A DNA stretch of 64,000 nt from MPNP01 sp965215545 (GCA_965215545.1 OZ244066.1:930001-994000); one strand, 5' to 3'. Counted from the stretch's first letter, positions 43,710 through 53,728 are shown. The notes: generated by a model from the sequence alone, not told the origin. Translations and numbers: made by a program.

Positions 43710-45041
43710 TCTCATACTCATTGAATTGATGGATACAGGGATTTGAGTTTGATGCGGGCGTCCTCGGTCCGGAACCGCCAGTTGACAGGCCGTTTGTCGG
43801 CGTTGCGGCGTGCCTGCCACGCGGCGACTTCGCGGACCATGGTGTCGCGGTCGGGAATGCGCCGTGCCAGACACTGGCGTACCAGCACATTGATCTCGAT
43901 CTCGGCGATATTCAGCCAGGATCCGTGTTTGGGTGTGTGATGGATGTCAAACCGCTTGGCCAGACGCCCCGCCTCTTCGGGGGGATAGCGGTCATACAGT
44001 GTTGAGAGTGTGTGGGTGTTCAGATTGTCCATCACCAGCACGATCGTCTTGCCGGGGAAGTGACTGTCCGCCAGATCTTTCAGCACTTCGGCAAAATCCT
44101 GGCGGGTGCGGCGGTCGGTGACCTTGACATGGCGCCACCCCTCGAGGGGTGCAGTGATCATGAAGAGATTGGCGGTGCCGTTGCGGGCGTATTCGAAGTC
44201 ACAGGCAGCCGGCTGGCCCGGTCGGGTGGGCAGGGGCGTGCGGGTTTCTTTGGTCTGCTGGCGGGAGGTTTCATCGAGGCAGACCAGAACCTCATCAGCG
44301 GCAAAGTCCCGGCTATACGTCTCCAGAACATCCTCCATCGCGCAGACAAATTCCGCATTCGCCCGGGGCGGAATGCACCAGCACTGGCTCAGCCAGGGCT
44401 TGATATCGTTTTTTTGAGAGTCTTCTGGACTGTCGATCGGGAGATCGTCTCCACGATGTTCAATTCCACCAGTTTGTCCGCCAACAACCGCAAGGTCCAC
44501 CGCGCCTGCCCCGCCGGGGGCTCTGAACAGGCCAGCATCGTCAGCTTCGCCTCGCCCGCACCGTCCAGCACCCGCTGTTTGCGGTTCACCTGAACCTTGC
44601 GCTCCAGGGCCGCCTCAACACCCGCCATGACACATTGCTTGCGCACCCTCTCCACCGTCGCGGTGCCCACACCCAGGATATCGGCGATGTCGGTGTCGGT
44701 GCGCCCACCCCCGACCCGGTCAATGTCCGCCAACAGAAGGATGTGGGCCCGCTTGCGACGCTCCTTGGACCCTGTCCCCCTGTCCACAAGAGCCTGCAAC
44801 TGATCACGCTCATCCGCTTCCAACGTCACGTGATAGATTTTCCGACCTTTTGATGTCATGACTCGATGCCTCATTCTGCCCCCGGGATGCGTGCGCCGCC
44901 ACCCGGCGAACACACCCGCAGCCCCTGCTCAGGCCACAACGGGGATTTGATCTGTGTTGCCACCCCCTGTATCGACAAAAACCACAGACGGGAAGACACT
45001 GTCACCCACAGTGGCATGACATCAATTCAATGAAAGCGTGA
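43710..45041. mobile_element. IS630-family insertion sequence
   Basis: The element is about 1332 bp and is flanked by TA dinucleotides at 43708-43709 and 45042-45043, the usual IS630 target duplication. The ends share an inverted repeat with core TCATTGAATTGATG (left) and CATCAATTCAATGA (right), preceded by a weaker TATC match. It lies within the mobile block that separates the two SnoaL remnants. Confidence 0.85.
43718..44859 (-). CDS. IS630-family transposase (two frames, -1 frameshift)
   Basis: OrfA (44859 down to 44389) has a helix-turn-helix region (DTDIADILGVGTATVERVRK). OrfB (to 43718) has the DDE catalytic domain: Asp in VLVCLDETS, Asp in VLVMDNLNTHT and Glu in GSWLNIAEIEI. The frames join at a run of seven A on the coding strand (44409-44415), where a -1 shift gives a continuous protein of about 380 residues. 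Programmed frameshifting or transcriptional slippage is inferred. The stop lies inside the terminal inverted repeat. Confidence 0.88.
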
Positions 45042-45043
45042 TA

Positions 45044-45513
45044 ATAGTTTGTGCGCCGAACGCCGCTCAGCGTGAACAGGCAGAGACGATCACGACGAAT
45101 GGGCGGCCTGGGGCACGCGGTCACGAAGGTCCCGTGCTGTTCTGTTGCACACCGCAGGTCGACCGGGAGGGCGTCCCTGTGGGCAGGCCGTCCGGTGCCC
45201 ATCCTTCGTGCGTTCGGAGGTGTATCCATCCTCGCCTCGAGGCTGACCGGATCGATGCAACCATCATTCCGGGTCGCGACTGCATGGATGCGGTCGCACC
45301 GGGACCGGCCCGGACGATCGGGACGCACCACCACCGGACTGTCGCCCGGGCGGGCAGGGCCGAGGCGCGCACTGCCAGCGCCGGGGTCCGGATCCATCCC
45401 GGCAACGATCGTTTGCCGGATGGGTGCCAGTTGCAAGGACTGTGGTTTGAAACACCGGACAGTTGCAGATAATGTGGCTTCAAATCAGCCGATGATTGCG
45501 GGTTGAAGCCTGG
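45044..45513. other. 0.47 kb stretch between the IS and the SnoaL remnant
   Basis: No gene is recognised. The missing middle part of the split SnoaL gene is not here. Confidence 0.4.
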
Positions 45514-45762
45514 ATGATTGCAGGTCACTACAACTACATCTGTACAGCCGGATGGCCATCACTGACCGGGATCCACACCCGCCCATTCCTCGCCATGCCC
45601 GCTAGCCGGCAGCGGGTCTTCATACGAGTCTGTGACTGGTGGTGCCGTCAGGAGAATTCCCTGGTGGCGAACTGGGTCTTTGTTGACGTGCTCGAGGTCC
45701 TTTTGCAACTGGGGCGGGATGTTCTGGCTGAACTCCATCCAACCAACAGGGCACGCTCATGA
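45514..45762 (+). pseudogene. C-terminal remnant of a SnoaL-like gene (paralogue 2)
   Basis: The frame encodes the end of the second SnoaL-like half: AGHYNYICTAGWPSLTGIHTRPF, FIRVCDWWCRQENSLVANWVFVDVLEVLLQLGRDVLAEL. This parallels WVLFDLLDIYRQLGVDVFARL in the intact gene next to it. It is probably the other end of the gene begun at 41598. Confidence 0.7.
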
Positions 45763-45853
45763 GACGTGAGTGCGCCAGGCCTCTGGCAGGACAGGGAGGC
45801 GGATCGGTCCGGCTGGTCCTGAAGTCAGGTGCTGGCAATATCAACAGGAAGAG

Positions 45854-46900
45854 ATGATGGACATCCAGACCGCCAACAAGGCCCTGATCGCACCATTGCG
45901 GGCGGCCATGGTTGATTTTTCCGAGCGTGGCGTGCGGGCGGCTCTGGAGACCGTCCTGGCCCCGGCGGCGCTCTGTCGCCACGCCCATCCGTTCGGCGAG
46001 ATGCAGGGGCCTGACGCCCTTTGGGAAAGGGTCTATGCACCTCTGTTTACGGCGGTGCCGGATCTTGAACGCCGGGATTATCTGGTCATGGCCGGGCCGA
46101 CGGAGCACGGTGACGACTGGGTGGGAACCGCGGGCACCCTGACCGGTGTCATGACGGGCCCCTGGCTTGACATTCCCCCCACGGGTCATCAGATCCACAT
46201 GCGCTTCCACGAGTTCTTTCGCATCGAGGACGGCAGGGTCCAGGAAATCCAGGCGCTCTGGGATATCCCCGAGGTGATGATGCAGGCCGGCACCTGGCCC
46301 ATGGTGCCGTCCCTCGGTCGTGAGTGGTGTGTACCGGGCCCGGCCACCCTGGACGGTCTGGTTGCCGGGCCGTGGGATGCCGAACAATCCGGGCCCAGCC
46401 TTCGGCATGTCATGGCCATGTTGAACTGCATGAAGCGGCATCCGTCGGAGGGAGGTCCTGAGGTGATGGAGCTGGACCGTTTCTGGAGTCCCCGCATGAA
46501 CTGGTATGGACCCGCCGGCATTGGCACCTGCCGGGGGATTGCCGGGTTCCGGAACTGGCATCAGATCCCATTTCTGCGTGGCATGCCGGACAGGGGCCAG
46601 GTTGACGAGACCCTCATCTGGCATGTTTTTGGTGATGGGGATTACGTCGCGCTGACCGGCTGGCCGAACATGTGCCAGACACTCACGGGCGATGGCTGGC
46701 TGGGACTGGCGCCGACAGGAACGCAGCTGACCCTGTGCACACTGGACTTCTGGCGCATTGATCAGGGTCTCATTCGGGAGAACTGGGTGCTGTTTGACCT
46801 CCTCGACATCTACCGGCAACTCGGCGTGGATGTGTTCGCTCGCCTGCGGGAATTGACCCGGGCCCGCCGGGCGGGCGTGATGAGCGGCAGTGCGGCCTGA
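45854..46900 (+). CDS. SnoaL-like two-domain protein (paralogue 3)
   Basis: A 348-residue intact member of the local family. The first half has HPFGEMQGPDALWERVYAPLFTAVPDLERRDYLVMAGP and WLDIPPTGHQIHMRFHEFFRIEDGR; the second half has MNWYGPAGIGTCRGIAGFRNWHQIPFL and GLAPTGTQLTLCTLDFWRI. AGGAAGAG precedes two consecutive ATG codons (45854 and 45857). It is followed 4 nt later by the LacI-type regulator gene. The enzymatic role is unknown; cyclase, dehydratase or isomerase activities occur in the superfamily. Confidence 0.85.
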   Translation: MMDIQTANKALIAPLRAAMVDFSERGVRAALETVLAPAALCRHAHPFGEMQGPDALWERVYAPLFTAVPDLERRDYLVMAGPTEHGDDWVGTAGTLTGVMTGPWLDIPPTGHQIHMRFHEFFRIEDGRVQEIQALWDIPEVMMQAGTWPMVPSLGREWCVPGPATLDGLVAGPWDAEQSGPSLRHVMAMLNCMKRHPSEGGPEVMELDRFWSPRMNWYGPAGIGTCRGIAGFRNWHQIPFLRGMPDRGQVDETLIWHVFGDGDYVALTGWPNMCQTLTGDGWLGLAPTGTQLTLCTLDFWRIDQGLIRENWVLFDLLDIYRQLGVDVFARLRELTRARRAGVMSGSAA

Positions 46901-46904
46901 CACG

Positions 46905-47924
46905 ATGAACGGCAGGGTGACGGCATCCGAGGTGGCCCGGCGTGCCGGCGTCAGCCAATCGGCCGTCAGCCGGGTCTACACGGATGGGGCCTCGGTCTCC
47001 CGGGAGACGATGGACAAGGTGCGGAAGGTGGCGGCCGAGCTCGGGTATCAACCCAATGCCCTGGCCCGCGCCATGGTCTCGGGGCGCAGTCACATCATCG
47101 GCCTGGTCGTGGCCTATCTCGAGAACCATTTCTATCCCGAGGTGGTCGAAAAACTGTGTCAGGCCCTTCAGGATGTGGGCTATCATGTGCTGATCTTCAT
47201 GGTCTCCGAGACCGCCGAGGACCTTGAACAGGTGGTCAATACCATCCTTGGCTATCAGGTCGACGGGATCATCGCGGCGTCGGTCTCGATGTCCTCCGAT
47301 CTCACCCAGCGCTGTCGTGAGGCGGGGATTCCCGTTGTGCTCTTCAACCGCACGCAGGAGGGAGATGAGTGTTCAACTGTCTCGACGGACAATTTTAGCG
47401 GTGGCCAGCGGGCCGCCGAGTTCCTGCTGGCGGGCGGCCATCGCAATCCGGGTTATATTGCCGGGTGGGAAGGCGCCTCGACCCAGAACGATCGTGAGGC
47501 GGGATTCCGGGCGGGTCTGGCCGCGGCGGGACGGGAGCTCAGTGCCCGCGAAATCGGCAATTTCCGGCTCGATCAGGCCCGTGCGGCGGCCCGTCGGATG
47601 TTTGCTGGCCCCCAGCGACCGGATGCCGTCTTTGTGGCCAATGATCACATGGCCTTCGGCGTCATGGATGTCCTGCGGGCAGAACTGGGTCTCTCGATCC
47701 CCGAGGATGTGTCGGTGGTGGGATATGATGATGTGTCGACGGCCGCCTGGCCGACCTATGACCTGACCACCCTGCGCTCGTGTTCGAAAACCATGATTGG
47801 ACACACGATCGAGATCCTGCTCAAGAGGATCCACGAGCCGGACACGCCTCGTCAGCAGATCACCATCGACGCCCCGTTGATTGTCCGCTCATCGGCCCGG
47901 AGACCCAACAGGTGGTGTCCATGA
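46905..47924 (+). CDS. LacI-family transcriptional regulator
   Basis: A 339-residue repressor-type protein. The helix-turn-helix and hinge helix span residues 1-60 (TASEVARRAGVSQSAVSRVYTDG, then LGYQPNALARAMVSGRS). The periplasmic-binding-protein-like effector domain follows, with IIGLVVAYLEN, GIIAASVS and DVSVVGYDDVSTAAW. It probably controls the ABC importer and SnoaL/amidohydrolase genes. A candidate operator lies at 36990-37005. Alternative start at 46890 overlaps the previous gene. Confidence 0.93.
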   Translation: MNGRVTASEVARRAGVSQSAVSRVYTDGASVSRETMDKVRKVAAELGYQPNALARAMVSGRSHIIGLVVAYLENHFYPEVVEKLCQALQDVGYHVLIFMVSETAEDLEQVVNTILGYQVDGIIAASVSMSSDLTQRCREAGIPVVLFNRTQEGDECSTVSTDNFSGGQRAAEFLLAGGHRNPGYIAGWEGASTQNDREAGFRAGLAAAGRELSAREIGNFRLDQARAAARRMFAGPQRPDAVFVANDHMAFGVMDVLRAELGLSIPEDVSVVGYDDVSTAAWPTYDLTTLRSCSKTMIGHTIEILLKRIHEPDTPRQQITIDAPLIVRSSARRPNRWCP

Positions 47925-47940
47925 AGAGAGGATGGAACCC

Positions 47941-48918
47941 ATGAAGGGATTTGACAGCAAGGACGCCGGTTGCCCCGATTACATCCTCGGCATCACCAGG
48001 GAGATCTGGGAAGACCGGAACATCCATACCCTGCGCGAATGTTACGCGGAGGACATCATCGTCCGGTCACCAACCGGGGTTGTGGTTGGCAATGAGGGCG
48101 TCATCGCCGCCACCCTGGCAACCCTGCATGAATTCCCGGACCGCACCCTGCTCGGCGAGGATGTCATCTGGTCGGGCACGGCCGAAGATGGCTTTTTGAG
48201 CTCCCACCGCATCCTGTCAACCGCGACACATGCGGGCGATGGGGCCTATGGACCGGCATCCGGCACACCCATCCACTATCGGATCCTTGCCGACTGCCAT
48301 GCCCGCAACGACACGATTGATGATGAATGGATCATCCGCGATCAGGGCGGCATCGTCCGCCAGCTCGGCATGGAACCTGAAACCTTTGTCACTGATCGGA
48401 TTGAGCTCGGCGAGACCCTGACCCCTGTGCTCACTCCGGCGACAGATTGCTTGGGCCCCTACCGGGGGCAAGGCAACACCAGCCCCTTTGGTGCCCGGCT
48501 GGCCGAGATCATCACCCGCATCATGGGAGCGGACCTGGCCGCCATTCCCGACTGTTACGATCGAGCCTGCACCCTCCATTATCCCGGCAACCGTCACACC
48601 CATGGCTGGCAGGCCGCTGATGGGTTCTGGATCGGTCTCCGGTCGGCATTTCCGGATGCAGACTTCACCATTCACCATGTGATCGGTCGGGAGGATGACC
48701 TGATGCCGCCCCGGGCCGCCCTGCGCTGGAGTCTCTGGGGCCGTCATACCGGAGTCGGGGCTTTTGGGCCACCCTCAGGGGCCATGGTGTATGTTCTTGG
48801 GATCACCCATGCCGAATTCGGGCCCTATGGACTGCGGCGTGAGTACACCCTCTATGATGAACTGGCGATCTGGCAGCAGATCCTGGCTCCCGAGACCGGT
48901 CCGGGCACCGATGGATGA
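47941..48918 (+). CDS. SnoaL-like two-domain protein (paralogue 4)
   Basis: A 325-residue diverged member. The first half has IHTLRECYAEDIIVRSPTGVVVGNEGVIAATLATLHEFPDRTLL, and the second half has FWIGLRSAFPDADFTIHHVIGREDDLMPPRAALRWSLWGRHTGVGAFGPPSG. It has the ester-cyclase pattern (RWSxxGxHxGxxxGxPPxG). The ATG at 47941 has AGAGG at a good distance; an earlier ATG at 47932 directly abuts the same site. It follows the regulator gene closely. Confidence 0.83.
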   Translation: MKGFDSKDAGCPDYILGITREIWEDRNIHTLRECYAEDIIVRSPTGVVVGNEGVIAATLATLHEFPDRTLLGEDVIWSGTAEDGFLSSHRILSTATHAGDGAYGPASGTPIHYRILADCHARNDTIDDEWIIRDQGGIVRQLGMEPETFVTDRIELGETLTPVLTPATDCLGPYRGQGNTSPFGARLAEIITRIMGADLAAIPDCYDRACTLHYPGNRHTHGWQAADGFWIGLRSAFPDADFTIHHVIGREDDLMPPRAALRWSLWGRHTGVGAFGPPSGAMVYVLGITHAEFGPYGLRREYTLYDELAIWQQILAPETGPGTDG

Positions 48919-48978
48919 CAAACCGTCGCTCAATGGGTAGTGACAGGTTGAGGCATGCTGATTGAGGAGGATCGAGAC

Positions 48979-49479
48979 ATGGCAGCAAACGTTCCGGAAT
49001 TCGTCCTGGAATGGACCTTCCCGTTTCCAAGGGAGATGATCTGGGATGCCTGGACCCGCGATGAGATCCTGTCGGAGTGGTATGGCCCGGGCGTTGAGAC
49101 CGTCACGCACAAACTCGAGGTCTCCGAAGGGGGCGAATGGCTGCTTGAATTCCGCTTTGGTCCCGGGTCGAACTACCAGCGCGCCAATTACACCATTGTC
49201 AGGAAACCGGACCGGTTGGAATTCATCCTGGCCACAGCCGATGAGAACTGGAACGTGATAGCCAATCCGATGATGCCGAACTGGCCGCGGCAGATGATGA
49301 CCGTGGTTGAATTCACCGAGGTGGAGGCCGGCACCAGGGTCCGTCTGACCTGGACACCCCATGAGGCCAGCGATGCCGAGATGGCTGCCTTTGCCGCGGT
49401 CATGGACCAGATGGGCAACAACTGGCAACTCGGCATGAAGAAGATCGAGGAGATCTTCACCCGTCAGGCCCGCATGTGA
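48979..49479 (+). CDS. SRPBCC/AHSA1-family protein
   Basis: A 166-residue START/Bet v1-like protein with the AHSA1 pattern FPREMIWDAWTRDEILSEWYGPG, then GGEWLLEFRFGPG and VEFTEVEAGTRVRLTWTPHEA near the C-terminal helix. Such proteins bind small hydrophobic ligands or act as cyclases or hydrolases. GGAGG lies upstream of the ATG at 48979. It closes the SnoaL/LacI cluster. Confidence 0.87.
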   Translation: MAANVPEFVLEWTFPFPREMIWDAWTRDEILSEWYGPGVETVTHKLEVSEGGEWLLEFRFGPGSNYQRANYTIVRKPDRLEFILATADENWNVIANPMMPNWPRQMMTVVEFTEVEAGTRVRLTWTPHEASDAEMAAFAAVMDQMGNNWQLGMKKIEEIFTRQARM

Positions 49480-49542
49480 GTCGCCGACGCATGGTGGCAG
49501 CGGTTGTTGCAACTGCCCGGATTGGCAAGTAGACGGTCGGTC

Positions 49543-49911
49543 ATGCGCGTTTATGACCTGACCACGTATCGCGAGGCCCGTTCCGGCAGACCCGACAACT
49601 CCTCAAAGTCACCGGTGCGCTTCAGCAAGGGTGAACTCCGGGCCATCATGTCGGTCTATTCCCGCAACATTGCGGCCGGGATCTGGCGCGACTACGGGCT
49701 CTCCTGTCTCGCCGATCGGGCGGTGCTGACCGTCTACCGCAACTCCACAGGGCGACCCCTCTATCGCATCGAGAAATTGCGCGGTCGCTGCCGCAAAACC
49801 AACCTCTACCGCATCAAGGACCAGTCCGGGCAGGTGATCAAGCAGGGCGAATGCCTGACCCGGCTCATCGAGGTGCTGGTGCCGAACAGGATGTCTCTTG
49901 TGGGGCGTTGA
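49543..49911 (+). CDS. DUF2794 family protein
   Basis: A 122-residue protein characteristic of alphaproteobacteria: VRFSKGELRAIMSVYSRNIAAGIWRDYGLSCLADRAVLTVYRN and PLYRIEKLRGRCRKTNLYRI. Function is unknown. The ATG at 49543 gives the usual length. It converges with asd, 40 bp away. Confidence 0.9.
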   Translation: MRVYDLTTYREARSGRPDNSSKSPVRFSKGELRAIMSVYSRNIAAGIWRDYGLSCLADRAVLTVYRNSTGRPLYRIEKLRGRCRKTNLYRIKDQSGQVIKQGECLTRLIEVLVPNRMSLVGR

Positions 49912-49951
49912 TCGCTCCTGATTGGCTCCGGGGCCTGGCTGGCACCCCCCG

Positions 49952-50974
49952 TCAACGGACCGCCAGCACATCCCTTGCGAGCAACCGGGCAATCTGGACC
50001 GCATTGAGGGCCGCGCCCTTGCGCAGGTTGTCGGCAACGCACCAGAAACTCAACCCGTATTCCACTGAACTGTCCTTGCGAATCCGGCTGACATGGACAT
50101 CGTTGCCTCCGGCACAGTCAAGGGGTGTCGCGTAGCCACCCGCACGGTGCTCGTCGTCAACCCGCACGCCCGGTGCCGAGACCAGCAGGTCGCGGGCGGC
50201 AGCGGCCGAAAGAGGACGGGCCAGTTCGAGATGGATGGCCTCACCATGGCCGATCAGGACCGGCACCCGGACACAGGTGGCGCTGACCCGGATGTCCGGG
50301 TCGAGGATCTTGCGGGTCTCAGCGACCATCTTCCATTCTTCGCGAGTCGAGCCATCCGCCAGGAAACTGTCAATGTGCGGGATGACATTGAAAGCGATCG
50401 GGCAAGGGTAAACTTGTGGATCAACAGGATCTGATCGGTTCACGATTGCGGCCGTCTGGTCCAGAAGTTCGGTCATCGCTGCCCGGCCCGATCCCGAGAC
50501 CGACTGGTAGGTCGACACGACAACCCGGCGAATCCGGGCCTGATCGTGGAGCGGTTTCAGCGCCACGACCATCTGGGCGGTCGAGCAGTTGGGGTTGGCG
50601 ATGATTCGCCGCTGCCGACAGTCGACAATGGCATCGGGATTGACCTCGGGGACGATCAGGGGGACATCGGGCTCGTAGCGATAGAGCGAGGAATTGTCGA
50701 TCACGTAACATCCGGCGGCAGCGGCACGAGGTGCGTGGCGTTCTGTTGCCGCTGAACCAGCAGCAAACAGGGCCAGATCATCACCGCTGAAGTCATGGTC
50801 GGCGATGTCCTCCACCCGATGGTCCTTGCCCCTGAACATCAAGGTCGACCCGGCCGAACGGGCCGAGGCCAGCGGACTGATCCGCTCGACCGGGAAGTCC
50901 ATCTCCGCAAGGATAGCCAACATCTCCCGACCAACATTGCCGGTCGACCCGGCCACCGCGACACTGTATCCCAT
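49952..50974 (-). CDS. asd: Aspartate-semialdehyde dehydrogenase
   Basis: A 340-residue NADPH-dependent enzyme of the aspartate pathway, needed for lysine/diaminopimelate, threonine and methionine synthesis. The N-terminus MGYSVAVAGSTGNVGREMLAIL binds NADP; the active-site Cys is in IIANPNCSTAQMV, and the catalytic region has STYQSVSGSG and a GHGEAIHLE segment. The ATG at 50974 is set by the NADP motif; the open frame continues upstream without similarity. Confidence 0.95.
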   Translation of the reverse strand: MGYSVAVAGSTGNVGREMLAILAEMDFPVERISPLASARSAGSTLMFRGKDHRVEDIADHDFSGDDLALFAAGSAATERHAPRAAAAGCYVIDNSSLYRYEPDVPLIVPEVNPDAIVDCRQRRIIANPNCSTAQMVVALKPLHDQARIRRVVVSTYQSVSGSGRAAMTELLDQTAAIVNRSDPVDPQVYPCPIAFNVIPHIDSFLADGSTREEWKMVAETRKILDPDIRVSATCVRVPVLIGHGEAIHLELARPLSAAAARDLLVSAPGVRVDDEHRAGGYATPLDCAGGNDVHVSRIRKDSSVEYGLSFWCVADNLRKGAALNAVQIARLLARDVLAVR

Positions 50975-51382
50975 GATATCCCATTCCTGAATCCCGACAC
51001 TCTGATCGCAAACCAGATCATGGCAAAGGCCAGGATTGTCGCGGACCCTGATGCGGTGTCGTCGGCAACATATGGGGATTCTATTCCCGACTGCAATATA
51101 TGGAAGCAGGCCCCGGATCGTGTTGTGCAACCGGAAACGGATGCTGAACCGGGTAGCGGCAGGCAGGGCTGCGCAGGGGCGGGCGGACCGTGTGGGACTT
51201 GGGAGATGGGATCCGGTGCCAGATTGGCAACGGATCAGGCGGACTGGACTTGATTTCGGTTGGCGACAATCGAATGGACCTGGGAGCACGGGCCACGCCT
51301 TGACTGGCACTGTCGTTCCCTGTACCTGCCCCCCACACGGACGACAGGATACAAACCCTCACGACTGCAAAGGAGATCTCTC

Positions 51383-51916
51383 ATGCCATACCTTGCCCCC
51401 CCCCTTCCTGTTCTCGCCACTGCCCTTGTGCTGGTGGTGACGATGATCCAGCCCGCTGGAGCGTTTCTCATTGGTTCATGCAAAGCATTTGTTCCGGACG
51501 TGGCCACCGACGGGGCAACACCAAAATACGATCGATGCTTTCCCGACTGCCTGTCCAGTCTCAGCGTGAAGCACGACTCGGCAAAGGCCACCATCATCGA
51601 CTTCTATGAGCCGGGATTCATGGGGGATGTCTATGTGGCCGTGATCGAGAATGATTCCCGGTTGGAAGGGGACAATGCATTTGTCGGATCACCGCACCAG
51701 CTGGGCACTCTTGACGGTACCAGCACACCCCAACTCGAAAGATGGTACCTTCCCTTCACGGGGCTCAAACCGTGCCATTACTATGCATTGATCACCTACA
51801 GCCCGAATGGCGACGGGCGGCAGGTCTTTGAACGCACGTGCTTCCTGACGAGCCCTCATCCGGAAGATGGCAAAAATGCCCGGTGCTGGAAACCTGGAAC
51901 CTACACGATGCGTTGA
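51383..51916 (+). CDS. Small secreted protein with six cysteines, family not recognised
   Basis: A 177-residue protein with signal peptide MPYLAPPLPVLATALVLVVTMIQPAGAF. The mature part has six Cys (in GSCKAF, DRCFPDC, KPCHYY, ERTCFL and ARCWKP), compatible with three disulphides, and beta-rich segments such as YVAVIENDSRLEGDN. AAGGAG lies 7 nt before the ATG. Probably periplasmic or secreted. No family identified. Confidence 0.65.
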   Translation: MPYLAPPLPVLATALVLVVTMIQPAGAFLIGSCKAFVPDVATDGATPKYDRCFPDCLSSLSVKHDSAKATIIDFYEPGFMGDVYVAVIENDSRLEGDNAFVGSPHQLGTLDGTSTPQLERWYLPFTGLKPCHYYALITYSPNGDGRQVFERTCFLTSPHPEDGKNARCWKPGTYTMR

Positions 51917-52617
51917 TTGACTGTCATGACGTGCCGGACGGGGCGCATCCGGCATCGATCGGGTGCATGCTGTATCCAGGCCAGGGAACGTGCCGGCATC
52001 CGCTCAGGGACCTTGGCCAGTCAGCCGCCGACACCATGACAGCCAGGCAAGGGTCCACCCTGTCACGCAACGGCCCTTGAGGGCCATGATGCCCGTGATC
52101 GCCTCTGGGTTGGTGGACGGTCTTCAGGCGGCCGGCCCGATCTCTGGCAGGGTGGCCCGGTGCCGGGAGCCGGGATCGGCCCTGTCGGCTTGGAGCGTCC
52201 GCATCTCATGGGCCTGGGGCAGACCCGAGATCACTCCCCATCCCGATCCGGGATGGACACGGCAGTGACCACCGGGAACCCGCTGACCGTGGGGCGCCGG
52301 CGATAACGATCCGGATGATGGCCCTGCAGTTCCTGTTGCCCTGCATCTGCGATCCGGGCACGGCCACCGCAGACCGTGCCACATGTGTCGATGGCGGCAG
52401 GTTTTCGAGGACCGCAGGCAACCTGTCGTGTCTTGAGAGCGCCGTGATCCGAAGCGCGTCCGGACACCGCGCGGCTGACATTCCGACAAACAACGCAAGA
52501 GTGCCCGATCAGCCTGGCGGTCTGCGATTGTCATGCCTTGTCGTTTCGCCCTCCCTTCGGTTGAACCCCGGTCGTTGCATCTCGGACTGGAATTGAGGGT
52601 CTGGAAACGGGTGCACC
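51917..52617. other. 0.7 kb intergenic stretch
   Basis: No gene is recognised on either strand before the tRNA-Ala gene. Confidence 0.4.
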
Positions 52618-52693
<76 letters not shown>

Positions 52694-52831
52694 ACAAGAT
52701 CCGTATCTAGTGAACTCTGTCCAGCGATACAACCGGTTGTCAGCGGTCGCTGGGTGAGCGGGAGGAGCGGTTCAGGCAAAGTGGGGAGGACACTCCCGCC
52801 ATCGGAGCGGCGGGTCTGGGGATACCGTGGG

Positions 52832-53728
52832 TCAGGTGCTGGTTCCTTTGGCCTCGAGGCGGCCAAAGAGCAGCGAGAGTCCGAAACAGAGGCAGAAATA
52901 CATGACGGCGACGGTGATCCAGACCTCGAAGATCGCCCGGGTTGACGAGACGAGTTCGACGGCCTTGTAGGTCAGTTCCTGGACCGAAATCAGCGAGATG
53001 ATGGCACTGTCCTTGACCAGGGAGATGAACTGGTTGGCCAGAGGCGGGAGGACTTTCCTGATGGCCTGGGGCAGGACGATGTCACGCATTTCATCCAGCC
53101 AACCCATCCCGAGGGACCGGGCCGCCTCCCTCTGGCCCCGGTTGATGGATTCGATGCCGGCCCGGACGATCTCGCCGACAAATGCACTTTCAAACAGGGC
53201 CAGCACGATCACCCCGGAGATCACGGACGGAAACCGCCGCATGTCACCGAAGAAGACCGTCCAGATCGCATTGCCCTCCTCGCGGGCAATCTGCCGTGCC
53301 CAGGCCTCGATGTTGAGGGCGGCAATGAGCTGCTCGGAGAGAAAAAAGAAGAAGATGAAGATGATCACAATGGGTGGGATGTTTCTGAGAACCTCGAGAT
53401 AGGTCCGGGCCAGCATGCGGATGGTCAGGTTCCGGGCACACCGGGCCATACCGAGGATCGTACCCAGAATCAGGGCCAGGATGCTGGCATAGAGACTGAT
53501 CCGGATCGTGGTCACCAGCCCCTGGACAAGGATGTTCGGAACCCAGCGGGCCGAGTCCTCGTCGTAGCGGAACAGGTAGTTCGGGATGATCTCCCAGCGC
53601 CATTTGTAATTGAGCTGGCCGCCGATCTGGGACCAGATATAGGCACAGAGCAGAGCCAGCAGGGCAAGAAGAACACCATCGATCCAGTGCAACCGGGCAA
53701 GGAATCCCTGCAATTTGGGTCCGCTCAT
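52832..53728 (-). CDS. Amino-acid ABC transporter permease (HisM/GltK type)
   Basis: A 298-residue polar-amino-acid permease. The EAA loop is GQREAARSLGMGWLDEMRDIVLPQAIRKVLPP. N-terminal spans include IDGVLLALLALLCAYIWSQIG, and the long first periplasmic loop resembles bztB/aapQ-type permeases. It is the last gene of a four-gene import operon transcribed from 56283 downward. Confidence 0.93.
   Translation of the reverse strand: MSGPKLQGFLARLHWIDGVLLALLALLCAYIWSQIGGQLNYKWRWEIIPNYLFRYDEDSARWVPNILVQGLVTTIRISLYASILALILGTILGMARCARNLTIRMLARTYLEVLRNIPPIVIIFIFFFFLSEQLIAALNIEAWARQIAREEGNAIWTVFFGDMRRFPSVISGVIVLALFESAFVGEIVRAGIESINRGQREAARSLGMGWLDEMRDIVLPQAIRKVLPPLANQFISLVKDSAIISLISVQELTYKAVELVSSTRAIFEVWITVAVMYFCLCFGLSLLFGRLEAKGTST

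Noticed and set aside
43246..43890. 214-residue minus-strand frame near the left end of the IS630
   Set aside because: It joins antisense sequence of the transposase remnant and of the IS; the plus-strand transposase remnant explains the region.
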